Assembly: GCF_006542665.1 (NCBI RefSeq)
Contig: NZ_AP019735.1
Coordinates: 2,108,001-2,172,000 of the forward strand
Direction: 5' to 3'
Source of the DNA: Alistipes communis
GTDB taxonomy: Bacteria; Bacteroidota; Bacteroidia; Bacteroidales; Rikenellaceae
Length of the DNA stretch: 64,000 nt
How positions within the stretch are numbered: position 1 is the first letter of the stretch; each line of letters begins with the position of its first letter. The notes under the pieces are model-generated. The model was not told where the DNA came from and searched no databases. It worked only from the letters and a program-made list of their open reading frames with translations. Of the stretch, positions 53,892 to 62,136 are shown in pieces. The position numbers and the translations under genes are program-made.

Positions 53892-55721
53892 TTACGCCAC
53901 GCTCTGCATCTCGATGAGCTTGGAGTAGATGCCGCCGCGCGCCATCAACTCCTCGTGCGTACCCTGCTCGGCGATGCGTCCGTGGTCGATGACGATGATC
54001 TTGTCGGCGTTGTGCACCGTGGAGAGCCGGTGGGCGATGACGATCGACGTGCGCCCCTTCAACAGCGAGTTGAGCGCATCCTGCACCAGCTTTTCGCTCT
54101 CGGTGTCGAGTGCCGAGGTCGCCTCGTCGAGGATCAGGATCTCGGGATTTTTCAGCACTGCGCGGGCGATCGACAACCGCTGCCGCTGGCCGCCCGACAG
54201 TTTCATGCCGCGGTCGCCGATGTTGGTCTGGTAGCCCTTGTCGGTCTCCATGATGAAGTCGTGGGCGTTGGCTACCTTGGCCGCGGCGACGATCTCGTCG
54301 TGCGTGGCGTCGAGTTTTCCCAGCGAGATGTTGCCCTCGATCGTATCGTTGAAGAGGATCGTATCCTGTGCTACGACGCTCATGTGGGCGCGCAGGCTCT
54401 CCTGCGTGTAGTTGCGGATCGACGTGCCGTCGATCAGGATGTCGCCGCCCTGGATGTCGTAGAAGCGGGGAATCAGTTCGCTGAGCGTCGACTTGCCGCC
54501 GCCCGAAGGTCCTACCAGCGCCACGGTTTCGCCCTTGCGGATCGTGAAGCTCACGCCGTCGATCACCTCGCGGTTGCCGTCGTAGGAGAAGCGCACGTTG
54601 CGGAATTCGATCCCTTCGTGCAGGCCGTCGAGCGTGCGGGCGTCGGGGGCGTCGGGCACCTCGGTTTTGGTGTCGAGCAGCATGAGGATGCGCTCGCCGG
54701 CGGCGACGCCCTGGTTGATGTTGGCGAACTGGTCGATGAACGAACGCACGGGGCGCGTGATCTGCGAGAACATGGCGATGAAGGCCACGAACTCGCCGGC
54801 GTTGAGCGAGCGGTTGATGACGAGCATACCGCCGAAGACGAGGATCACGCCGACGGCCGAGATCCCCAGAAACTCGCTCATGGGCGATGCCAGTTGCTGG
54901 CGGCGCGCCATCGAGAGGAGCAGCCGCGAGAACTCGGCGTTGATGTCGTAGAATTTCTGGCGGATGTAGTTCGTGGCGTTGTAGCCCTTGATGAGCTTCA
55001 CGCCCGACAGCGACTCGTCCAGGACGCTCACCATGTCGCCCATGCGCTGCTGGCTCTGCATGGCGGGGTGGCGCAGTTTCTTGACGATGCTGCCGATGAT
55101 GAGTGCCACGAGCGGCAGGAAGAGGATCGAGAAGACCGACAGTTCCCACGAGATGGAGAACATCGCCACCAGATAGCCGATGATGAGGAACGGTTCGCGG
55201 AAAGCTACTTGCAGCGTGTTGGTGATGCAGAACTGCACGACCATCACGTCCTGCGTGATGCGCGACATGATGTCGCCCTTGCGCTGCTCGCTGAAAAATC
55301 CGACGTTGAGGTTGATGACGTTGTCGAACAGTTCGTTGCGCATCCTTTGCAGCGTGCGCGTGCGCATGTTCTCGACCGTCCATGCCCCCAGGTAGCGGAA
55401 GGTGTTCGACAGCAGGTTCATCAGCACCGTGACCGTGGCCAGCAGGATGAGCACGTACATGGGGTTGTACTCGCCGAAGACCGAGGTGTAGGCGTAGCGC
55501 AGCCATGCGCTGAGCGACGCCTCGTCGAAAGCGAATTCGGGACGGACGTAGAGCGGCTCGAAACGGAACTCGGGGTCGAACATCGCCTGGATGATCGGGA
55601 TGAGCATGATGTAGTTGACCGTATTGAACAGCGCGTGGAGGATCGAGTAGATGAAATAGGGGACGGCGTATTTGCCGATGGGGCGCACGAACGTGAGCAG
55701 GCGGAGATATATCTTGAACAT
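53892..55721 (-). CDS. ABC exporter, fused permease and ATPase (MsbA/lipid A exporter type)
   Basis: 609 residues, the full length of an MsbA-like half transporter. Six membrane helices (about 15-310) come before an ATPase with Walker A GPSGGGKST, signature LSGGQRQRLSIARA, Walker B ILILDEATSALD and the switch His in IVIAHRLSTV. It works as a homodimer at the inner membrane. Exporters of this group move lipid A, drugs or peptides; the substrate cannot be told from sequence. It has its own -7 box. Confidence 0.93.
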   Translation of the reverse strand: MFKIYLRLLTFVRPIGKYAVPYFIYSILHALFNTVNYIMLIPIIQAMFDPEFRFEPLYVRPEFAFDEASLSAWLRYAYTSVFGEYNPMYVLILLATVTVLMNLLSNTFRYLGAWTVENMRTRTLQRMRNELFDNVINLNVGFFSEQRKGDIMSRITQDVMVVQFCITNTLQVAFREPFLIIGYLVAMFSISWELSVFSILFLPLVALIIGSIVKKLRHPAMQSQQRMGDMVSVLDESLSGVKLIKGYNATNYIRQKFYDINAEFSRLLLSMARRQQLASPMSEFLGISAVGVILVFGGMLVINRSLNAGEFVAFIAMFSQITRPVRSFIDQFANINQGVAAGERILMLLDTKTEVPDAPDARTLDGLHEGIEFRNVRFSYDGNREVIDGVSFTIRKGETVALVGPSGGGKSTLSELIPRFYDIQGGDILIDGTSIRNYTQESLRAHMSVVAQDTILFNDTIEGNISLGKLDATHDEIVAAAKVANAHDFIMETDKGYQTNIGDRGMKLSGGQRQRLSIARAVLKNPEILILDEATSALDTESEKLVQDALNSLLKGRTSIVIAHRLSTVHNADKIIVIDHGRIAEQGTHEELMARGGIYSKLIEMQSVA

Positions 55722-55827
55722 GTGAGGTCGAAATCTTCGTTTGTCCGCAGGCCCGATACGGACGTGCCCTTCGAAGGGGGTTCCGCCGATCGTTTCGCCG
55801 GTCGGGCCGCGATGGTTTTTCCGTGTG

Positions 55828-55835
55828 CAAAGATA
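55828..55835 (-). promoter_or_regulatory. -7 box of the ABC exporter gene
   Basis: Minus-strand TATCTTTG, 106 bp before ATG 55721. Confidence 0.55.
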
Positions 55836-55920
55836 GAAATAAAATTCGGATTCCCGCCATTCGGGTCTTCTTTTCAGCCGCTTCGCCGTTCTTTGCGGTG
55901 TTTTTCGATCGGCGGAACGG

Positions 55921-55949
55921 TTGAAATCGGAATAATTTTCCTAAATTTG
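55921..55949 (+). promoter_or_regulatory. Promoter of ileS
   Basis: TTG (55921-55923), 18-bp spacer, TAAATTTG (55942-55949), 36 bp before ATG 55986. Confidence 0.65.
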
Positions 55950-55985
55950 CCGACTGAACCGTTGATTCGTAAAATCTTTCGATAT

Positions 55986-58900
55986 ATGAAGTTCAAGGAG
56001 TACAAAGGACTCGATCTGCCGCAGCTGGCGGCCGACGTGCTGGCACAGTGGGATGCGGAAGACACCTTCCACAAGAGCATTTCGACGCGCGAGGGGCATC
56101 CGGCATTCGTCTTTTACGAGGGGCCGCCCTCGGCCAACGGACTGCCGGGCATCCATCACGTCATGGCGCGCACGATCAAGGACATCATCTGCCGCTACAA
56201 GACGCAGCAGGGCTATCTGGTGCACCGCAAGGCGGGATGGGACACCCACGGCCTGCCCGTCGAGCTGGGCGTGGAGAAGAAGCTCGGCATCACGAAGGAG
56301 GATATCGGGACGAAGATTTCGATCGAGGAGTACAACCGCACCTGCCGCGAGGCGGTCATGGAGTTCACGGGAGTGTGGGAGAACCTGACGCGCCGCATGG
56401 GCTACTGGGTCAACATGGACGATCCCTACATCACCTACGACAACAAGTATATCGAGACGCTGTGGTGGCTGCTCAAACAGCTCTTCGACAAGGGGCTGCT
56501 CTACAAGGGCTACACCATCCAGCCCTACTCGCCGGCGGCGGGTACGGGTCTCTCGACCCACGAGCTGAACCAGCCGGGCTGCTACCGCGACGTGAAGGAT
56601 ACGACCTGCACGGCGCAGTTCCGCGTGGTGCGCGACGAACGCAGCGAACGCTTTTTCGAGGGCGTCGAGGGCGAGCTCTACTTCCTGGCCTGGACGACGA
56701 CGCCGTGGACGCTGCCGTCGAATACGGCGCTGGCCGTAGGCCCCGCGATCGACTATGTGCGCGTCAAGTGCCGCAACCCCTATACCGACGAGGCGCAGAC
56801 CGTCATTCTGGCGCGCGAGCTGGTGCCGTCCTACTTCACCAAGAAGATGGAGGGAACGTTCGAGGTCGAGGATCGTGTTTACAAGGGACCCGAGTTCGAG
56901 GGCGTCCGCTACGAGCAGCTGCTCCCGTGGGTGCGGCCGATGGGCGATGCCTTCCGCGTGATCGTGGGCGACTACGTGACCACGACCGACGGTACGGGTA
57001 TCGTGCATATCGCCCCGACGTTCGGTGCCGACGACAACCGCGTGGCCAAGCAGGCGGGCATCGCGCCCCTGTTCGTGATCGACCGCGCGGGCAAGGAGCA
57101 GCCTATGGTCGACCGCACGGGCAAGTTCTTCCGCATCGAGGAGCTCGATCCGGCCTTCGTGGAGCGGTATGTCGACGCCGGGAAATACGGCGAGTATGCG
57201 GGCCGTTACGTGAAGAACGCCTACGACGATACGCTCGCGCCCGACGCGCCGACGCTCGACGTGGACATCGCCGTGGCGCTCAAAGGGGCGGGCATGGCTT
57301 TCAAGATCGAGAAGCACGTCCACTCCTATCCGCATTGCTGGCGCACGGACAAACCGGTGCTCTACTATCCGCTCGACTCGTGGTTCATCCGGACCACGGC
57401 GCTGCGCGAGCGGATGATCGAACTCAACCGCACGATCCGCTGGATGCCCGAATCGACCGGTACGGGCCGCTTCGGCAAGTGGCTCGAAGGGCTGGTGGAC
57501 TGGAATCTGTCGCGTTCGCGTTTCTGGGGCACGCCGCTGCCGGTGTGGGCCACCGAGGATTACTCCGAGCTGAAATGCATCGGTTCGATGGAGGAGCTGA
57601 CGGCCGAGATCGAGCGCGCGGTCGCGGCCGGCGTGATGAAGGAGAATCCCTACAAGGAGTTCCGTGTGGGCGACATGTCGAAGGAGAACTATGCCAAGAT
57701 CGACCTGCACCGTCCCTATGTGGACCAGATCGTGCTCGTCTCGTCCAAGGGCGAGCCGATGCGCCGCGAGAGCGACCTGATCGACGTGTGGTTCGATTCG
57801 GGCGCCATGCCCTATGCGCAGCAGCACTATCCGTTCGAGCATCGGGAGGATTTCGGCGAGGTCTTTCCCGCCGACTTCATCGCCGAGGGCGTCGACCAGA
57901 CGCGCGGCTGGTTCTTCACGCTGCACGCGATCGCCGCGATGCTGTTCGATTCGGTAGCCTTCAAGAATATCATTTCCAACGGGCTGGTACTCGACAAGAA
58001 CGGCAACAAGATGTCGAAGCGGCTGGGCAACGCCGTCGATCCGTTCGAAGTGCTCGACAGCTACGGCGCCGATGCTACGCGCTGGTACATGATTACCAAC
58101 TCGCAGCCGTGGGACAACCTCAAATTCGACCGCGACGGGGTGGACGAGGTGCGCCGCAAGTTTTTCGGCACGCTCTACAACACCTACTCGTTCTTTGCCC
58201 TCTACGCCAATGTCGACGGCTTCACGGGGCGCGAGGCGGAGGTGCCCGTCGCCCGCCGGCCGGAGATCGACCGCTGGATCGTTTCGTTGCTCAATACGCT
58301 GGTGGCCGACGTCACGGCGTCGCTCGAAGGCTACGATCCGACCCCTGCGGCCCGCATGATCCAGGAGTTCGTGTGTGAAAACCTCTCCAACTGGTACGTG
58401 CGTCTGAACCGCAAACGTTTCTGGGGCGGCGGGATGACCGAGGACAAGCTGGCGGCCTACCAGACGCTCTACACCTGCCTGGAAACCGTCGCATCGCTCA
58501 GCGCACCCTTCGCGCCCTTCATCTCGGAGCGCATCTTCCGCGACCTGAACGCCGTGAGCGGCCGCCACGAAGGTTCGGTGCATCTGGCGCAGTTCCCCGC
58601 GGCCGATCCGTCGCTTGCGGACAAGGAGCTGGAAGAGACGATGTCGCTCGCGCAGCGCGTCTCGTCGATGGTGCTGGCCCTGCGCCGCAAGGTGAACATC
58701 AAGGTACGCCAGCCGCTCGGGAAGATTCTCATTCCGGTGCTCGATCCGGCGATGGGACGCCATATCGAGGCCGTGCGGCCGCTCATCATGAACGAGGTCA
58801 ACGTCAAGCGGATCGAACTGGTCGCCGAGACGGCCGGTCTGATTACCAAGCGCATCAAGCCCAACTTCAAGACCCTCGGTCCGAAGTACGGCAAATACAT

Positions 58901-59372
58901 GAAGCAGATCGCGGCGCTCACGGCCGCCTTCACGCAGGAGCAGATCGCAGCCGTCGAGTCGGCGCCGGAGACGACGCTCGACCTGGGCGGCGAACGGATC
59001 ACGGTGACAGCGGCCGATTTCGAGATCACGTCGGAGGATATGCCGGGCTGGCTGGTGACCTCCGAGGGCAAGCTCACCGTGGCGCTCGACATCACCGTCA
59101 CGGACGACCTGCGGCGCGAAGGTGTGGCACGTGAGTTGATTAACCGCATCCAGAATATCCGCAAGGACTCCGGTTTCGAGGTGACCGACCGCATTCGGGT
59201 CGAGATCGAGGCGAAGGAGGCGGTCGTCGGGGCCGTCGCCGCCTATGCCGACTATATCGGCCAGCAGACTCTGGCGCGCGACGTCCGCACGGCGGCCCTT
59301 CCCGAAGGGGAGTTCGTCGTGGACTCGGAGATCGACGAGGAGCCGTTGAAAATTGCCGTGACGAAGCTCTGA
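55986..59372 (+). CDS. ileS: Isoleucine-tRNA ligase
   Basis: 1128 residues. Class I synthetase that charges tRNA(Ile). The HIGH motif reads PGIHH in PPSANGLPGIHHVM and the KMSKS loop reads KMSKR. An editing domain (about 190-410) and an anticodon-binding domain with no obvious C-terminal zinc knuckle follow, as in the longer, eukaryote-like form common in Bacteroidetes. The frame is open for another 2 kb upstream, antisense to the ABC exporter. The start is set at ATG 55986 (MKFKEYKGLDLPQ), just after the promoter. Confidence 0.98.
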   Translation: MKFKEYKGLDLPQLAADVLAQWDAEDTFHKSISTREGHPAFVFYEGPPSANGLPGIHHVMARTIKDIICRYKTQQGYLVHRKAGWDTHGLPVELGVEKKLGITKEDIGTKISIEEYNRTCREAVMEFTGVWENLTRRMGYWVNMDDPYITYDNKYIETLWWLLKQLFDKGLLYKGYTIQPYSPAAGTGLSTHELNQPGCYRDVKDTTCTAQFRVVRDERSERFFEGVEGELYFLAWTTTPWTLPSNTALAVGPAIDYVRVKCRNPYTDEAQTVILARELVPSYFTKKMEGTFEVEDRVYKGPEFEGVRYEQLLPWVRPMGDAFRVIVGDYVTTTDGTGIVHIAPTFGADDNRVAKQAGIAPLFVIDRAGKEQPMVDRTGKFFRIEELDPAFVERYVDAGKYGEYAGRYVKNAYDDTLAPDAPTLDVDIAVALKGAGMAFKIEKHVHSYPHCWRTDKPVLYYPLDSWFIRTTALRERMIELNRTIRWMPESTGTGRFGKWLEGLVDWNLSRSRFWGTPLPVWATEDYSELKCIGSMEELTAEIERAVAAGVMKENPYKEFRVGDMSKENYAKIDLHRPYVDQIVLVSSKGEPMRRESDLIDVWFDSGAMPYAQQHYPFEHREDFGEVFPADFIAEGVDQTRGWFFTLHAIAAMLFDSVAFKNIISNGLVLDKNGNKMSKRLGNAVDPFEVLDSYGADATRWYMITNSQPWDNLKFDRDGVDEVRRKFFGTLYNTYSFFALYANVDGFTGREAEVPVARRPEIDRWIVSLLNTLVADVTASLEGYDPTPAARMIQEFVCENLSNWYVRLNRKRFWGGGMTEDKLAAYQTLYTCLETVASLSAPFAPFISERIFRDLNAVSGRHEGSVHLAQFPAADPSLADKELEETMSLAQRVSSMVLALRRKVNIKVRQPLGKILIPVLDPAMGRHIEAVRPLIMNEVNVKRIELVAETAGLITKRIKPNFKTLGPKYGKYMKQIAALTAAFTQEQIAAVESAPETTLDLGGERITVTAADFEITSEDMPGWLVTSEGKLTVALDITVTDDLRREGVARELINRIQNIRKDSGFEVTDRIRVEIEAKEAVVGAVAAYADYIGQQTLARDVRTAALPEGEFVVDSEIDEEPLKIAVTKL

Positions 59373-59519
59373 ATGCAGTCATGCAGCGATTGACGACCGT
59401 CGGCTCCCGAGGGATGCCGGCGGTCGTCCGTTATCGGAGACGGATTTTTGCGAAAATATTTTGCAGTTACCGAAATAAATGTTATTTTTACGTTACACGT
59501 TAATAAACCGGACAAGATT

Positions 59520-59900
59520 ATGGCAGAGGAGAAAACCCGATATAGCGATGCGGAATTGGCCGAGTTCAAGGAGCTGATTCTGAAAAAGCTTGAAACGGCG
59601 CGCGCCGACTACGAATTGCTGCGCGCGACGATCACCCACACGGGCGACAACGATACGGAGGATACCTCTCCGACGTTCAAGGTGCTCGAAGAGGGTGCCA
59701 CGACGCTCTCCAAGGAGGAGAGCGGACGGTTGGCCGCCCACCAGATGAAATTCATCCGCAACCTCGAAATGGCGCTCGTGCGTATCGAGAACAAGACCTA
59801 CGGCATCTGCAAGACCACGGGCAAGCTCATTCCCAAGGAGCGCCTGATGAAGGTGCCCCACGCCACCGAGTGCATCGAGGCCAAGGAGGGACGGCGCTGA
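59520..59900 (+). CDS. DksA/TraR-family protein with two of four zinc cysteines
   Basis: 126 residues from ATG 59520. The coiled coil (about 8-45 and 65-90) and the C-terminal zinc-finger region YGICKTTGKLIPKERL...PHATECIEA identify the DksA/TraR family, whose members bind the RNA polymerase secondary channel. Of the usual four zinc ligands only C97 and C118 remain; the CxxC partners are Thr and Ala. The coiled-coil tip has an acidic stretch, DNDTEDTSPT. It lies 147 bp after ileS, a common arrangement in this phylum, though it may have its own promoter. Confidence 0.9.
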   Translation: MAEEKTRYSDAELAEFKELILKKLETARADYELLRATITHTGDNDTEDTSPTFKVLEEGATTLSKEESGRLAAHQMKFIRNLEMALVRIENKTYGICKTTGKLIPKERLMKVPHATECIEAKEGRR

Positions 59901-60019
59901 CGTCCCTCCGCAGGCAGAGGCTTCGCCCCGCAGCGGCGGATCGCTTTCGTCCGGGCCGTGGTATTCCGGCTGCCGCGGCGAGCGGTTGGAACGGTCTTTT
60001 GTGAATAAGGATAAAATGA

Positions 60020-60061
60020 AATTACCCCTCCGTGCAACGCCCGTTGCACGGAGGGGTAATT
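60020..60061 (-). terminator. Terminator of murQ
   Basis: 20-bp perfect stem AATTACCCCTCCGTGCAACG with its complement and only CC between, 17 bp past the murQ stop on the minus strand. Confidence 0.8.
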
Positions 60062-60078
60062 CGTCGGATGCAGGCCGG

Positions 60079-60897
60079 CTATTCGCCTCGTTGGATCTTG
60101 TCGAGTGCGGCCTTGACCGAACCGCAGGCGAGCAGCAGGGCGCGGGCTTCGGCCTCGGCGATCCCCGTCTCCTGCACGATCATGCGCGTGCCGCGGTCGA
60201 CGAGTTTGTTGTTCGTCAGCTGCATGTTGACCATCTTGTTCCCTTCGACGCGCCCCAGCCGGATCATCACGGCCGTGGAGATCATGTTGAGCATCAGTTT
60301 TTGCGCCGTACCGGCCTTCATCCGCGTCGAACCCGTGACGAACTCCGGCCCCACGACTGCCTCCAAGGCATATTCCGCTTCGGCGGCGACGGGCGACCGG
60401 GGATTGCAGGTGATCGCTCCGGTGAGCAGCCCGTGCGCCCGTGCCGTGCGCAGTCCGCCGACCACGTAGGGGGTAGTTCCCGATGCCGCGACGCCGATCA
60501 GGATGTCGCCGCTGTCGGGCCGCCACGGCTGCATGTCGCGCCAAGCCCCTTCGGTATCGTCCTCGGCGTGTTCCACGGCCTTGCGCAGGGCGCCGTCGCC
60601 GCCGGCGATCAGCCCGATGACCGTGTCGAAAGGCACCCCGTAGGTCGGAGGCAGCTCCGAGGCGTCGGTCACGGCCAAACGGCCCGACGTGCCCGCACCG
60701 ATGTAGAACATTCGTCCGCCGCGCTGCATCCGCTCGACGATCCGCTCGACGAGTCGTTCCATCGTGGGAATGGTCGCGGCCACGGCATCGGCCACACGGC
60801 GGTCTTCGCGGTTGATGCCCGTCAGCAGGTCGTGCACCGACATCCGCTGCAAATCGTCGTAGGCCGAAGCCTGTTCCGTTACTCTGATCTGTTCCAT
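60079..60897 (-). CDS. murQ: N-acetylmuramic acid 6-phosphate etherase
   Basis: 272 residues. MurQ removes lactate from MurNAc-6-phosphate to give GlcNAc-6-phosphate in cell-wall recycling. The SIS domain shows GAGTSGRLAVTDASELPPTY, the catalytic Glu in HAEDDTEGAW, GVAASGTTPYV and TRMKAGTAQKLMLNM. The ATG at 60897 lies inside the end of the kinase gene (19-bp overlap), so the two are translationally coupled. The pair is consistent with salvage of peptidoglycan sugars. Confidence 0.97.
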   Translation of the reverse strand: MEQIRVTEQASAYDDLQRMSVHDLLTGINREDRRVADAVAATIPTMERLVERIVERMQRGGRMFYIGAGTSGRLAVTDASELPPTYGVPFDTVIGLIAGGDGALRKAVEHAEDDTEGAWRDMQPWRPDSGDILIGVAASGTTPYVVGGLRTARAHGLLTGAITCNPRSPVAAEAEYALEAVVGPEFVTGSTRMKAGTAQKLMLNMISTAVMIRLGRVEGNKMVNMQLTNNKLVDRGTRMIVQETGIAEAEARALLLACGSVKAALDKIQRGE

Positions 60898-61721
60898 ATA
60901 TGATAGTTCAATAATCCTTCGTCGGGGGTCTCGACGATCCGCCCCGCGCGCATCCCTTCGGTTGCGAGCACGTGCCGCAGCTGCCGTTCGAAATGACAGG
61001 CGACGCCGCCCAATGCCGACACTTCGGCGTCGGCGGGGTAGTGCGCGAGGTTGCGCCGCACGAATGCGCGGAACGCCTCGCAGACCAGTTCGTCGAGTTC
61101 GGGGCGGTCGATGTGCCGCGCCACGAAGCGCGTGAACGAGGCCAGGAAACGGTTGGCCATCCCTTCGCGGTAGACACGGCGGATGATCTCGTCGTAGTCG
61201 AGCCGCTCCTCCTCGAAAAAGAGCCGGCGCAGCGATTCGTCGCAAAGCCCTTTCAGCAGGTTCCCGACGAGTTGCCGGCCGATGTACGTCCCGCTTCCTT
61301 CGTCGCCCAGAACCCAGCCCAGCGGCGGCGTGTTGCGCACGATGCGCACGCCGTCGTAGTAGCAGGAGTTCGATCCCGTGCCGAGGATGCAGGCGATGCC
61401 CGCACGGCCGCCCAGCAGCGCGCGGGCCGCCCCCATGAGGTCGGATTCGACGGCGATGCGCGCCGCGGGGAAATAACGCGCCAGCGCCTCCCGCAGGCGG
61501 GCGCTCTGTTCGGGGTAGCGTTCGCCGCAGCCGGCGCCGTAGAAATGGAGCGCGTCGGCCTGCACCGGTTCCGCGAAGGTCTCGCGGAGCAGCGCCTCCA
61601 CTTCGTCGGGGCGTTGGAGCACGGCGTTGATGCCACGGCTCTGTACGCGGCGTACGCTGCCGCTGTCGTCGACGAGCTGCCAGTTGCATTTGGTCGATCC
61701 GCTGTCTGCGATTACGATCAT
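60879..61721 (-). CDS. murK: BadF/BcrA-type sugar kinase, probable MurNAc (or GlcNAc) kinase
   Basis: 280 residues of the ASKHA fold. The phosphate-binding loop ADSGSTKCNW is at the N-terminus, then GAGCGERYPEQ, CILGTGSNSCYY, and the adenosine segment SALGGVACHF. The family contains GlcNAc and MurNAc kinases. Overlap with murQ and the absence of a phosphotransferase system suggest that it makes MurNAc-6-phosphate for MurQ, as in the murTKQ system of Tannerella; NagK activity remains possible. Promoter box at 61811-61818. Confidence 0.85.
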   Translation of the reverse strand: MIVIADSGSTKCNWQLVDDSGSVRRVQSRGINAVLQRPDEVEALLRETFAEPVQADALHFYGAGCGERYPEQSARLREALARYFPAARIAVESDLMGAARALLGGRAGIACILGTGSNSCYYDGVRIVRNTPPLGWVLGDEGSGTYIGRQLVGNLLKGLCDESLRRLFFEEERLDYDEIIRRVYREGMANRFLASFTRFVARHIDRPELDELVCEAFRAFVRRNLAHYPADAEVSALGGVACHFERQLRHVLATEGMRAGRIVETPDEGLLNYHIWNRSE

Positions 61722-61810
61722 CGTTTCGGTCGGGAGTTTACGGGGTTTCGTTTTCTATGCGGGGCGCGGTTCTCGGGCGGCTCCGCCCGCACTGGCCGGA
61801 AATATTCGAA

Positions 61811-61818
61811 CAAATGTA
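61811..61818 (-). promoter_or_regulatory. -7 box of the kinase-murQ operon
   Basis: Minus-strand TACATTTG, 89 bp before ATG 61721. Confidence 0.6.
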
Positions 61819-62081
61819 GGAAAAAATCCCGAATAATCGGATCGGTCTGCCCGAAAACTCCCCGTCGGTCTCTTCGCACGGGCATGCTGCATCGGTCTTC
61901 TTCGGCTTCGGTGGCACGGCGGACATTTTGACGGATGCGGAGGGTGCGGGAAAACGAGAGGTCGACCTCGCGCAGCGGGGCCGGGGTGGTTCCGAAATGT
62001 ACGGCGTACGGAATCGGAGGCCGGCATCGGCAGCGGTTCGTTGTGTCGCGGCTGTTCCGGGGGCGTCGGTTGCAAAAAAAA
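61819..62081. other. Intergenic, no gene recognised
   Basis: About 260 GC-rich bp between the kinase promoter and the glnA terminator. Open frames on both strands have no recognisable product. Confidence 0.4.
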
Positions 62082-62107
62082 ACGCCGCGGAAATGCTTCC
62101 GCGGCGT
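62073..62107 (-). terminator. Terminator of glutamine synthetase III
   Basis: Stem ACGCCGCGGAA/TTCCGCGGCGT (62082-62107), then a run of nine T on the minus strand, 29 bp past the stop. Confidence 0.88.
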
Positions 62108-62136
62108 CCTCACAACCTGACTGAAAATTACGGAAC

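Noticed and set aside
53955..55985. Long plus-strand open frame continuous with ileS (about 677 extra codons)
   Set aside because: It is antisense to the ABC exporter, whose Walker and signature motifs are intact. A promoter and a canonical ileS start lie at 55942-55986. GC-rich codon bias leaves the opposite strand free of stops.
55941..58763. 940-codon minus-strand open frame
   Set aside because: Antisense to ileS, with no recognisable domain and residue content typical of a shadow frame (Arg/His/Val rich).
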